Assembly (NCBI GenBank): GCA_027886175.1
Contig: JAJNNQ010000018.1
Location: 14,923,001-14,987,000 of the forward strand
From: Phylloscopus collybita
Lineage: Eukaryota; Chordata; Aves; Passeriformes; Phylloscopidae
Direction of reading: 5' to 3'
DNA length: 64,000 nucleotides
The notes below the pieces were generated by a model. It saw only the letters and a program-made list of their open reading frames with translations. It did not search any database and had not been told where the DNA came from. This document shows, one piece after another, positions 27,178 to 36,992 of the stretch. Each line of letters begins with the position of its first letter. Position 1 is the first letter of the stretch. The position numbers and the translations under genes are program-made.

Positions 27178-27709
27178 TTTACCCTTTGGAATAAAAGTAT
27201 ATTGCATGCACTCTCATAATTTTTTCTCCTATGTTGTTGGAAAACTGTTTCTCTCCTATACTGTATGCGATTACACAGGTTTTACAGGCTCTCAGGAAGT
27301 CTTATCACCAGGAGTTAAACAGAAAAATAGATGCACTATTACTTAACACTTTTTCAAGAGAAGCAAGAGAATGCAAGTGCTGTTTGTATAGGTTCACATA
27401 TCAAAGAACAGAGAATCACACACGTAAAATCCATAAAAATAATATTAGTTCTTTTGGTTTACTCCCACCTCAATGAAGAAGAGCGCTTTTAGAAGTGAAC
27501 TTTTTTAAAACACAAATTTTCACAAACGTTTGCTTTACAGTGCAGTGGTTATACTCGGATTTTCACAATACCCATAAATCAAAATACCAAGATGACTACA
27601 TTTACCATGAGCTAAGAAACATTCACTCAGTGTCAAGTTCAAACACATGTCTTCCTTGACCTAAAGTATGTAAGGCTTTATGGGCAACAAGTTCTTATCG
27701 AAGATTTGC

Positions 27710-27715
27710 TTTATT
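27710..27715 (-). promoter_or_regulatory. Possible proximal poly(A) signal of GLRX5
   Basis: AATAAA on the minus strand, 36 bases after the stop codon and just past the A19 run. Use here would give a very short 3' UTR. It may be a weak alternative to the more distal signals. Confidence 0.35.
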
Positions 27716-27726
27716 CCTGACACAGC

Positions 27727-27745
27727 TTTTTTTTTTTTTTTTTTT
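27727..27745 (+). repeat. T19 homopolymer in the GLRX5 3' UTR
   Basis: Nineteen T in a row on the plus strand (A19 in the transcript), starting seven bases after the GLRX5 stop codon. It is likely length-polymorphic. It could cause internal oligo(dT) priming, so cDNA 3' ends mapped here should be distrusted. Confidence 0.9.
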
Positions 27746-27751
27746 CTCATT

Positions 27752-27930
27752 TTACTTTTTCTCTTGGTCTTTCTCTGCATCCAGAAGTGCTGAACGGATT
27801 CCTAGTTTCTTCAGCTCTTCTACAAGATCTCCATTCTGATGCATCTGGAGGAGTATATCACAGCCACCAACAAATTCACCATTGAGGTACACTTGTGGGA
27901 TGGTAGGCCAGTTGGAGTAGTTTTTTATTC
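27752..27930 (-). CDS. GLRX5: GLRX5 coding exon 2: C-terminal part and stop
   Basis: Completes residue 102 (G split across the junction) and encodes residues 103-160, then TAA at 27754-27752. The acceptor is a pyrimidine-rich run ending TTATTCAG. The segment holds the other glutathione and cluster-binding parts of the fold: WPTIPQ with the cis-Pro TIP at 111-113, and VGGCD at 122-126. The last helix, [13 protein letters not shown], leads to a charged tail ending KDQEKK. Total length is 160 residues; the human protein is 157 by recall. Joining the exons gives 483 bases in frame with no break. It is the most vertebrate-conserved stretch of the gene and fixes its identity. A run of 19 A (sense strand) starts just after the stop. 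Confidence 0.97.
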
Positions 27931-30431
27931 CTGAATAAGAAAAGAGAAATTATTAGAGGTTTCTCCCCTCTCCTAACAGAATGGTGTTCTAAAAGGAATG
28001 CATTATGCATTGCTTCCACCTGACTTTGCCACTGCTATTCAAATTTCTTTCCCATAAAGGCAAAAAGATATCTATGTAACAGGAGCACTATCAGAAAAAA
28101 AACCCAACTATGTTAGAGTTAGGTTTGTTTCTCACCCCAACTCAAAGATGTGGGTTGAAAGATATGGAGTCAGCTCCTATACCAACTTCAAGTGGGACCT
28201 GGAAAAACACTGCATCTCTTTTTACTCCCAACAAGAAAACATGACTCTTTCCATCAATTACAGAAATGAGAAGAATTGAAAAATACTGAGAACTGATAAC
28301 TTTCTGTTATATTTCCCAGAGGAACTTCAAAACATACTGAACTCATACAGTTACACTCATTCCTGCAATTTCAATTGCAAGATACATTTGCCCCTGTAGA
28401 GGCCTTATGAATTCCAAATTGCTTTATCTTTTAATGCCAGACCTTACAGCACATGGGAGGGGCACAAAGGCTGAAATGTCTTTAAAAGTACTCGTTTAAC
28501 AAAACACAGCTCAAGTCACAACTATTAAGTACAGAATTAAAGTTTAAAACTATACTTCACAGAAGGCAAATATAAGACCACCCAAAAATATAAACTGATC
28601 AGCTGATACACACTGAAAACAGCTTGCACTTAGACATCACACAGAAAATTACACAGAATATTTGTATCTAATTTGCCACTTTTTAAATGACCCTTCACAC
28701 AAAGCCATTATTTTTGTGGCAGAGGAAATAAGCTAAAACCTACTGCTGCCTGTTTTATAACACGACCAAAGTTTTGAATTCAACATTCTTACGTATTTTC
28801 AATATGCAGTGCCTGGAGTTTTTCCACCAAAGGCAAGAAGGCCCATACAGCAAACTTAAGCCAACAGAGATACCTTTTCAGAACTCAGAGCCCACTCACC
28901 TTGGAAGCCAACTCCCCCACCAACAAATATTAGACCTGAGTAGCTGAGAGCACATGAGAACTTGTTTTCCCCTTGGAAAACATTTTAGTCTCTAGAGACT
29001 AAAAGGTCAAAACCTGAAATACTCGAGGTCAAAAAATAACCATGTAAAGAAATTACGCTTGCTTTATTGGAACGTAAACCACTTTCTTTTTTAATAAATA
29101 TGTGTAAGTGCAAAAATATACAGTGGGATTGTCACTTTAATGTATAAAAAATACAATATAGCTAATAATTCCCCTTAGCAAAATACAACATGCTTAAAAT
29201 ATCCATTATTTTATCCATTATCCATAGTAACCTAGAAAAAAAGACTGTTGTGGCTAAATGTTCCTAACCACTACATAGGTCAGCTAAGAGATTTTATTCT
29301 GACTTCAGATTTTGTGCATGGACTACCAATGTTTCATAAGCCCAAACTAGAAAATTTAGCATATAAATCAAGGCCAAAGGGAACCCATAACCATCTAATC
29401 TTCATCATCACCACTTGTAATTTCATCCTTAGTTTTCAGAACTTTTAAGCTTCGATGTCAACTTGCACTTAGCAATACTTTTCTTAAATGCTCTTTGGCC
29501 TTTGAGTACTCAAAACTGCTTAAACTGTCCTAAATATCTTTTAACCCATCAAAGTTTCAATGGAAAACTCCATTCCATGATTAAGACATGCCTGAGGATG
29601 ACCCTGGTCAAAGAGCCACTGCAGATATGAAATAGGGCTCATTTTTCTTAAGATACTGCAATGCTAAACATGAATTGAGAACCAAGGCCTCTGCATTATA
29701 AACCTACTGCTAACAAGCATTCCAAGGTAATATTTACACCAATAATTCTTTCACAGAAATATTTTCTTCAAGGACCCAACTGCACACACATACAAGCACT
29801 GATAGTACTTCCAAGGACCAATCTAGGTTCAGATAAAAATAAGAATACCATCAAGCTCATTTGTTCTGTGTGCTGCCTTTCACGTGCTGGACAAGCTGCT
29901 TTACATGCCTCTGTGCTGGGGCTCTCCCAGCTCACAAACTGAATGCTCCCTGCACCGGCCACCCAAGCCTCACCTCAGTGCAGTTACTGACACGGCTGCA
30001 GTGCTGTTAAAGCAAGTTAGCCTGGGCAACGCTTGCTGCACTCAGGATGCATGTTTGTGATGATTCTTGGGACATCCCAAGGGACCTCCATCCCCCTCCT
30101 CTACAGACTGGCTCCTTGCTGTACTTCAGAAGCTGCAGCTTCTGCTCTGAACCGCTGTTTACTTTGGAGAAACACACTCACAGGTCAGGGGTTCAGTCTG
30201 ACAGCTGTGGTAGCACATTTAAGGTAACTGTGAAACCAGGATTGGTGCAAAGAGCTACTGAAACAGGTACCCAGTACACTCCCACCCCTCTCCCCAGCTC
30301 CAGTTACCAACTCTCAGCCTCTCTTGGCACCATTAGCACTAATGAAGGATGGGCCACATCAAAGAACTGACTCAGGCAACACTCATTTCTACCACACTTG
30401 CTCCAGAAAAGCAACATGTTTTCAGGGACAT

Positions 30432-30598
30432 CACAGAATCACTAAGGTTGGAAAAGACCTCTAAGATCTGTTAACTCAGTACCATAATTTACCAGCAAAC
30501 CATACCTTCAAGTGTCATATCCAGGTGCCTTTTAAACCCTTCCAGGCACAGAGATTCCAACACTTCCCTCTGCAGCCACAGCCTGAGTACCATCATCA
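30432..30598 (-). mobile_element. CR1 LINE fragment in GLRX5 intron 1
   Basis: Begins on the plus strand as the reverse complement of a CR1 3' end (CACAGAATC, then AAGGTTGGAAAAGACC). It continues into diverged CR1 tail (CTTTTAAACCCTTCCAGG). It is in the same orientation as GLRX5, 5'-truncated and non-coding. Confidence 0.8.
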
Positions 30599-30600
30599 CT

Positions 30601-30715
30601 GATACAAGCTTTACTGTAGGAAAAGCTTGATACAGCTTTACTGTTGGAAGCTCGAACTGAATTACAGAACTGTAATACTGTTGTTTACTTGTAGATACAA
30701 GCTTTACTGTTGGAA
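30601..30715 (-). repeat. Three spaced copies of a 20-bp repeat
   Basis: The unit GATACAAGCTTTACTGTTGG or a close variant begins at 30601, near 30629 and near 30694. On the minus strand the copies read as repeated PTVKL peptides in a 78-codon open frame, which is probably chance. It abuts the CR1 fragment at 30598. Confidence 0.8.
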
Positions 30716-33223
30716 GGCTAGCCAAGGGTGGGAGAAAGGATCAAGAAACACCTGCTTGGCAGCACTCCATGCTCAGATAATGTAGAGACAACAATGAAAA
30801 TAATCTGAGGGTGAACTACCCCAACAGTTCAAATCACCAATTTTCCAGTATGTAATCCCAAACTTTTCTGCCTCAGTGACTGCAACCAGTCTAATGCTGT
30901 CCATCAGCTGAGACCGACTTAGAGCAACCTGAATTGCCATGGAGCCCAGAAGAGTGCCAAGGTCTCTTAAAGCAGCTTTGATAAGGATGGATTTGTGTCA
31001 GGGAAGTGTATCTTCAGCTCAAGCTCAGATAGATCACATGCAGTACCAATAACTTTAGTTTCAGATCTGAGTTTTTAGGTAAAGAGGCAAGCAGGGGAGT
31101 TGCTCTAGCTTTACAGCTTGCCATATTTTAGCACAGGCTACGTTTCACCAATTGAACAATAAATAGCTAAAAATAAGGTGTTTCAATAGATACAGGCAAG
31201 AAACCAACAAGCAACCCAGACATGCCTGAATTCTCCAACAGCTTGCCTCTACTACAAATGTATAAGCACACATATATTCAAACACTGCAGTTAGGTTCAG
31301 GTGCACACAAAGCTGGTGGCCAGCTCCCATACAGCAATCTCCTTGCAGATCAGTGTTTTGTTGATGTACTTGATACTTTGACAGCTAAAGGTCCCACACT
31401 CCCTCCCTAGCCCCTGCATGCAGTGCAGATTACATTCAGAGAGAGCCTAGGAAAGGCTCACATGCTGCATATCTAACTGTTTGCACTTGAGGCTAGATCC
31501 TGGCCTTCAGGCAGTCACTGCTGAAATACAGTTGGCAACTTAGAGAACAACTTTGAGCAGCCATGTCCTCTCCTCTGTCAGAGACTGCCACCCACAGAAG
31601 CAGGCACATCCTGGCTTTTCAGGGTGCAGTAGGTAATAAATACAGCTGAAGCAGTACAAGAATTCTGCTGCCCTTAAAACAGCTATGTCGTCCCCCAGCT
31701 CTTCAAGGCTCTGTTCCTCATGCTGGCTCTGGCACTCAGCTCACAGTACAAACTGCTACTTCAACTTGCAGGCCCAGTGATCCTGTTAATAAATTGAGCT
31801 GGCCCTCTGCACAGTTGGACAGGTACCAAAGGTGGTGCATGGAAAGGAACAGAACAACTTCTTTAAGCACCTGAGAACCAGCAGGATATTGTGCAAGGGT
31901 ACAATCCGTAACTGCATTCTGTGTAGCTTAGACACTGGAGGGCTTGATCAAGACACTAATTTCAAGTTAAAGCTCTGGTAGCCAGGAGGGCAATAACCTC
32001 TCTCATTACCTAGCACAAGCCTGAGTTCATGTGGAGGAAAAATTTAAGTTACACAAAAGAAAATACTATCTATTCACATGGTCAAGTGCTCAAAGACTGT
32101 AACTTATAAATGCACTGCCCATTCAGAGGCTCACAAAAGCACTCTCAACCAAAAGTGAAATGCTGATGGTTTGATTCCAGGGTTTCCTCCTTTTTTGTTT
32201 ATGAGCTGTGGGAAGAGGTAAGAGTTTGTTCTAGTAAACTGTACAATTAATAAATTCAGCTATGTAAACAAATTTTAGAAAATTACCATGATTTGTTGAC
32301 TTGCAAAGGCAGAAGAAGATTTATTTGAACAAAACCAACCTTCATTAACAAAAGATGCCATTACACAGAAATTCTAGTATTCCAGCATAAGCTTTTATAC
32401 CATACCAACTATTATAGCTATGAATTGAAAAGCAAACAAGGACTGGAAAAATCAGCCCTTCAGCTAAGGGCTAATGAAAACCTGACTTAGTCAGATGACA
32501 CCAAAAACATACAAGAACAGTCATCTGATACATGCCAGCAGGTGGCTTTACAGCACATTTGAGTGTATTCTGGGCAAGAACTGTTAATGCTACATACCTA
32601 CAAGACTAATTACTATGTACTTGTATATATATTTTTGTATTATGTATTTATATTTTTTTTGTTGTTTTAAAACTTTCTCAAATAAGCACATAGAAGTCAA
32701 CAGTCAGCTATGCACACTGGAGAGGGAAAGATGAAAAGCATTACCAGAATAGATTACTAGCTTTCCACAACTGGCAAAAAAACCATATATAGAACAGCTA
32801 CTACCACTTGTGCAGTAATGATGGAACTACTACTAAGTATTTCTTGTGCAATTAGCACAAGATTATGATTAGCATAAATTTGTACTTTATCAAGAGAATC
32901 CCAGCAGGCAGTACCAGCTGGGAATCAAGTAGTACAAGTCCAAGCCATACATGAAATGTCACCACACTGTTCACAGGGAAGACAAAACCTGATAAAAAAG
33001 TATTTCAGGGGTCTTTAATGCAGCTCTCTATCTCTGAACCAGGCAAGACAGCGTGGCACAAAGAGCCCGATCTCCAAGCACCACGCCGCACACACAACTG
33101 CACTCTGCTGATAACTCAGATCTCTTGTACACGGGGAGGGTCACAAAAACCAAACCAGGGCGTTAGGGCAGCAGCCTCAATGGCACGTCTCTGTGATACA
33201 CTTCTAGTTCTACTAACACCCAA

Positions 33224-33695
33224 ATAGAATCACAGAATTAGCTCAGAAAATACATCTGAGATCATCGAGTCCAACCCATGACTGTACACCATCTTGTCAA
33301 CCAGACCATGGCACTACGTGCCACATCCAGTCTTTCCTTAAACACCTCCAGGGCCGGTGACTCCACCACCTCCCTGGGCAGCCCATCCCAATGCCTAATC
33401 ACCCCTTCTGTGAATAAATTCCTCTTAGTATCCAACCTAAAGCTCCCCTGGCACAACTAATGACTGTCCTCTCGTCCTGTCGCTGGTTGCCTGGGAGAAG
33501 AGGCCGATTCCCACCTGGCTACAACCTCCTGTCATGCAGCTGTAGAGTAATAAGGTCACCTGTGCCGTGCCCCATGGCAGTCCTCCAGGTTTAACACCGC
33601 CGAACTCCCCCAGCCGCTCCTCACAGGCCATGTGCTCCAGACCCTTCCCCAGCTCCGCTGCCCTTCTCCCCACGATGTCAGCCTCGTTAAACAAG
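33224..33695 (-). mobile_element. CR1 LINE fragment next to GLRX5 exon 1
   Basis: About 470 bases matching the CR1 3' region in reverse: ATAGAATCACAGAATTAG at the left, ATCGAGTCCAACCC, CCTCCAGGGCCGGTGACTCC, CCACCTGGCTACAACC, then CCGCTCCTCACAGGCC and GCTCCAGACCC at the right. It lies in the GLRX5 intron and ends roughly 250 bases from the exon 1 donor. Open frames across it are remnants; none encodes a working reverse transcriptase. Confidence 0.93.
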
Positions 33696-33946
33696 AACAG
33701 AGCCCGACCCAGCCCACCCAACAAAGCCAGGAGAGGCAAGTTACAGGTGGGACAAGCGAGCAGGGGCCGCTCCCACAGTGCCCGAGGTCAGGGGCGTTCA
33801 GACAGGCCCGACCTCCCGGCGGCTCCCGAGGGCCCTTCCCACAGGGAACCGGGCCCGGCTCTGCCCCCCACCAGGAGCCGGCTTGGGCTGCACAGGCCCC
33901 GGGGAGGCGGCACCCAGAGGTGACCCCGGCCCGGCCCGGCGCTGAC

Positions 33947-34250
33947 CTTGGCGGAGGTCGGGGTCCTGCAGCACGTCGTGAGCGCGGTAATCCTCCACGC
34001 CGTGCAGCCGCAGGATCTGCACCACGGCGTTGCTGAAGCCGCAGAGCGGCTGCGCCGGGCTGCCCTTCATGAACACCACCACCGGGTGCTCCCGCACCAG
34101 CCGCTCCACCGCCTCCCGCGACCCCGAGCCGCCGCCGCCCTCAGCTCCGCCGCCCTCCCCGGCCGCCTGGCTGAGCGGGCGCCCGGCCCGGCCCCGCAGA
34201 GCAGCGGCGGCAGCCCCGATCCGCCACCCCGTCCGCACGGCCGCCCTCAT
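33947..34250 (-). CDS. GLRX5: GLRX5 coding exon 1: mitochondrial monothiol glutaredoxin, N-terminal part
   Basis: Encodes residues 1-101 and the first base of codon 102. GLRX5 is the mitochondrial monothiol glutaredoxin that binds a glutathione-coordinated [2Fe-2S] cluster and passes it from the ISCU scaffold to later carriers (family knowledge). Residues 1-30 are rich in Arg and Ala with no acidic residue, as in a mitochondrial presequence. A Gly-rich linker (about 31-44) follows, and the glutaredoxin fold starts near residue 46. The active site PLCGFS has its single cysteine at residue 70, and the upstream MKG lysine (residue 62) contacts glutathione in the family. The start was chosen because it has G at -3 and begins the presequence. 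The frame stays open a further 146 codons upstream, but that is promoter CpG island. The exon ends CAAG before GTCAGC, a good minus-strand donor in phase 1. The reading frame is intact. Confidence 0.97.
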
Positions 34251-34640
34251 CGCCCCGCCGCACCGCGCCCGCACCGCCCGCCCATTGGCGCACGGCGAGA
34301 CGGGGCCGCCGGAGAGCTTCCCTCGTATAGGCGCAGGCACCCGCCAATCAGGAATCACAGCCAATAGTGCTGAGACACAGCGGGACTTGTCCCACCCAGC
34401 AACCCTGAAGGGGCTTCTCTTTCTTAGTGGAGAGAACGGAGCCGCTGCGGCTGCATTGGGAGAGGGACCTGTCAATCCAACGTGATGGGTTAATCCCGCC
34501 TCCCCACGGACGTGATTGGTCAGGGTGCGCCAGGGCGGGGGTTTTCTCGGGATGCTCGGGTGGGCCGTTGGCGTGCGGCTCCTTCCGTTTCCGGGTAGCG
34601 GCCGCAGGCGTGGGGCGCCGCTGCTCCTGCCCGGGCCCTG
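34251..34640. promoter_or_regulatory. Bidirectional promoter between GLRX5 and the SCARNA13 host gene
   Basis: CpG-dense sequence between two divergent transcription units. There are CCAAT boxes on the plus strand at 34344-34348 and 34361-34365, and on the minus strand (ATTGG) at 34284-34288, 34455-34459 and 34515-34519. GC boxes lie near 34496-34506 and 34534-34540. An ETS-type TTTCCGGG is at 34588-34595. There is no clear TATA box. The run CCTTCC at 34581-34586 could be a 5'TOP-like start for the plus-strand host gene; that is inference. Several CCAAT boxes without TATA are typical of housekeeping bidirectional promoters. Confidence 0.75.
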
Positions 34641-35560
34641 CGCCGTCCCCGGGATGGACGGGCCGCGCTTCCCCTCCCGCGCCCCCACCCTCGGGCCGCG
34701 GGAGGGCCGAGCAGCACGGCGGGGAGGCCTTGCCGAGGGGCCGCCCCTGTGCTCATTCTTTCCCTTCTGGCCTGGGGGCCCTCGAAGACCCCGGGCTGTG
34801 CCGGCGCCGCCGGCCCTCGGGCGGGGTCTGGATTTTATCCCGCCGGCCCTTTGGTGGTGCAGGCGGTGATGGAGCTGTCTCGGGCCGGGGCTGTCTAAGG
34901 GTCAAGGGAAATCCGTGGGGAAGGGCTGATGGAGCCGGGCTGCGCTGGAGTGTGGCCGGCTGTGCAGCCGCGGTGCTGAAGCGTGCTCGGGGCGCCGGTG
35001 GCAGCGGGGAAGCCGCTCTCGGACGAGCGGCGCCGTTCAGTCCGCACCTGCTGTCCCCGTAGGCGGCGGAGGCTGTATGTGCGCAGCTGGCAAAGAGCTG
35101 CACGGGTCTCTCTCCTTCCTGGCTTTGGCTGTGTCCGGGGACCGATTTGGCTGCGTTCATTTGCCCGGGTTTGGTTGATTTTTGATGGGACAAAGCAGGC
35201 GGTTTGTCCCTGAGAAAGTAGCGGTGCTTTGCATGCTCGGGGTTGGTACTGAGGGGGGAGACCCGAGTAGTTCTGCACAGCTTGACCTGTCGCCCAAGCA
35301 GCTGGGAGGGGTGGCAGCGGGATGGGAAAATGGGAGTGAGACTGGGCTGGCTGGCTGCCTGCGCTAAAGGATGGTTCCATCGGTGCTGGAGCAAGGACAG
35401 AAGTGCCTGATGTTAGCCAGAGAAGTGCTGGAGTTGGAACGTGTCCTGCCGACGGCCGCCTGTGCAGCCAGTTTTGCTTGGTCTCCTGGGCGGATGCCGT
35501 GTTCTTTCCAAGAACTTGGCGCAGAGCGTGGCGATCTCCTAAAGCAGCAGGGCCTATCCT
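34581..35560 (+). ncRNA. Putative first exon of the SCARNA13 host gene (SNHG10-like)
   Basis: Inferred non-coding first exon on the strand opposite GLRX5. The start is not visible; 34581 is only the pyrimidine run in the promoter. The end is set by a near-consensus donor, CCT before GTAAGTA, at 35561. No conserved open reading frame is seen. In human the SCARNA13 host gene SNHG10 lies head to head with GLRX5, and the same orientation is found here. Earlier donors within the CpG island could be used instead. Confidence 0.4.
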
Positions 35561-36505
35561 GTAAGTAGAAGGAAATGTTGAATAGTTTTCCTCTTTACTA
35601 AAATACAGTCTCTCACAAAAAAAAAAAAAAAAAAAAGTGTCGCAGTGTATTTTGGGTAGTAATTTAAATTGCAGCTGTAGCATCTGGACTTTTGGTATAT
35701 TAATGACCGTTTGTCTTATGTACATTTGTAAGGAGAAGAACTTTTACCATCCAGTTCTCTTCTTGTGAGAGCTTTGCAAACAAGAACAGCTTGTTTTCAG
35801 CATTCAGAAGAGTGCTTGCCCAGTTCTTGTTTTTTTGTGGAATTCAGCTGATGCTTGAGTGACAACTTTAAGTTTTTTGAAGCCACCCTCAGGATCACTT
35901 CTGTTGTCTTTTATTTAAATTTATTAAGAACAGGTTCTGAAGGGAATTGTTGCAAACTTGCCCTTTGTCATCCCATGTGAACAGATTATGCATAAGTACA
36001 GTGTTGCTGCAGTATTTAAAAGTAGATGTATTTATGAGAAAATACTTTCCATGTTTAATCTGAAGGCAAAGTTCGTATGTTGTGTTGCTGATGAACACCA
36101 CGTATTTTGTGAGCTGATGTTTTGCTTTCAACAAAGCATCACAATCAGGCTCAGCCACGGTGATTAAGACACAGAGAAGTGTTTGCTTTCTGTGGTTAAT
36201 ATGTTGTGGTTAACATGGTGAAGATTGTGCAATATGAAAAAAAATGTTCTGTTTGTGCTAGATGGAACTGCAGTAACTTATGCAGAGAAAAAGTATGTTT
36301 GCATATTTATTGGATTGCTTCAATATACAAAGACATAACAAGTGTTCAGTGTAATATCCCAAGTGGTCTCTTCTGTCATTTTAATCAAGTATAGAGCCCT
36401 GCTGCTTTTAGATCCTGGGTAGTCAAGGTGGAATTAAATAAAAATTGATTGACAAGAAAGATATCTTTTTATTCTTGAAGACAACTAAGTGTTTTCTTTC
36501 AACAG
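35561..36505 (+). other. Putative first intron of the SCARNA13 host gene
   Basis: AT-rich sequence with a 20-base-class A run near 35618-35637 and no recognisable gene. The short open frames here have no recognisable homology. I see no second snoRNA-like structure, though a small one could be missed by eye. Confidence 0.35.
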
Positions 36506-36662
36506 AATATTGGGTTATGGACAGAATACTGTGGTGTTTACCCTCCTGAATTTTGCCCTAGCTATTTCCACAAAGGGATGGTTCATTAAAAATAAGTCAC
36601 TTAAAAGACATCAGAGTCAAGCGTAATAAACCCTCGTGAGAACATGTTCTTTCAGAAATGAT
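36506..36662 (+). ncRNA. Putative exon 2 of the SCARNA13 host gene
   Basis: A pyrimidine-rich acceptor ending TTTCAACAG at 36505 opens a 157-base segment that closes at a GTAAGC donor at 36663. The donor lies 28 bases before the scaRNA 5' end. There is no useful open frame. This is a model from splice signals only. Confidence 0.4.
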
Positions 36663-36690
36663 GTAAGCACAGCTTTAACACAGTAGTTTA

Positions 36691-36965
36691 ATCCTCTGTA
36701 GTCTAAGAGGTGCCCTTGGTTGCTGGTACCCTGGGCATACCAGGCTTGCAGAGAGAGCAGCAGCGTGAGGAAGCCGAGGCATGCCTGTCAGAGCGCAGCA
36801 GCAACATGCGCAATATTCCTCCAACAGTTGCCACTCTGTTGCCACGGAGATAATGACTTTTCCCGTGTCATTATTGATCTACCAACAGTAAGAGCAATTT
36901 CGCAGTCTGATATTGTTTAGCAGATAGAGTAACGTCTGCTGAACACTGAAAAAACTGCTATAAAA
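36691..36965 (+). ncRNA. SCARNA13: SCARNA13 (U93), Cajal-body tandem box H/ACA guide RNA
   Basis: A 275-nt RNA that guides pseudouridylation of U5 and U2 snRNAs in Cajal bodies (family knowledge). It folds into two H/ACA domains. Domain 1: hairpin with stems 36694-36698/36749-36753 and 36723-36728/36738-36743, box H AGAGCA at 36754-36759; second hairpin with stems 36767-36772/36816-36821 and 36779-36783/36805-36809, box ACA at 36824-36826. Domain 2: hairpin with stems 36836-36841/36883-36888 and 36849-36857/36867-36875, box H AGAGCA at 36891-36896; last hairpin with stems 36902-36906/36954-36958 and 36915-36924/36935-36944, then AUA at 36960-36962. In the third hairpin, CCACGG and AUCU pair with U5 either side of U53-U54. 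In the fourth, GAUAUU and ACUGA pair with U2 either side of U54-U55. Box spacing is 14-15 nt in three of four hairpins. snRNA sequences are recalled from memory. Location and strand match human. Confidence 0.92.
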
Positions 36966-36992
36966 TGCTGGAAAGCTTCTCTTGTGTACCAG

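Larger units (their letters stand above)
27931..33946 (-). other. GLRX5: GLRX5 intron 1 (6.0 kb)
   Basis: The intron runs from the GT donor at 33946-33945 to the AG acceptor at 27932-27931. It is AT-rich and holds two antisense-oriented CR1 fragments (about 30432-30598 and 33224-33695) and a small repeat cluster at 30601-30715. I see no further coding exon. A single intron agrees with the two-exon structure of GLRX5 in other vertebrates. Confidence 0.9.
33700..35120. other. CpG island over GLRX5 exon 1 and the divergent promoter
   Basis: Very GC-rich, CpG-dense stretch in otherwise AT-rich surroundings. It covers GLRX5 exon 1, the intergenic promoter and the start of the plus-strand transcript. 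Long open frames here on both strands come from base composition, not coding. On the intron side the island gives way to a CR1 fragment within about 250 bases of the GLRX5 exon 1 donor. Confidence 0.85.

Noticed and set aside
34427..35725. Several 200-276-codon open frames near the GLRX5 promoter
   Set aside because: They are products of GC-rich sequence, overlap each other on both strands and resemble no family.
36804..36809. ACAUGC as the ACA box of the first SCARNA13 domain
   Set aside because: It falls inside the upper stem 36779-36783/36805-36809; the ACA at 36824-36826 has the right 14-nt spacing and follows a perfect lower stem.
36885..36890. ACAGUA as the 3' end of the scaRNA
   Set aside because: It belongs to the lower stem of the third hairpin; box H AGAGCA follows, and a fourth hairpin with U2 guides continues to 36965.
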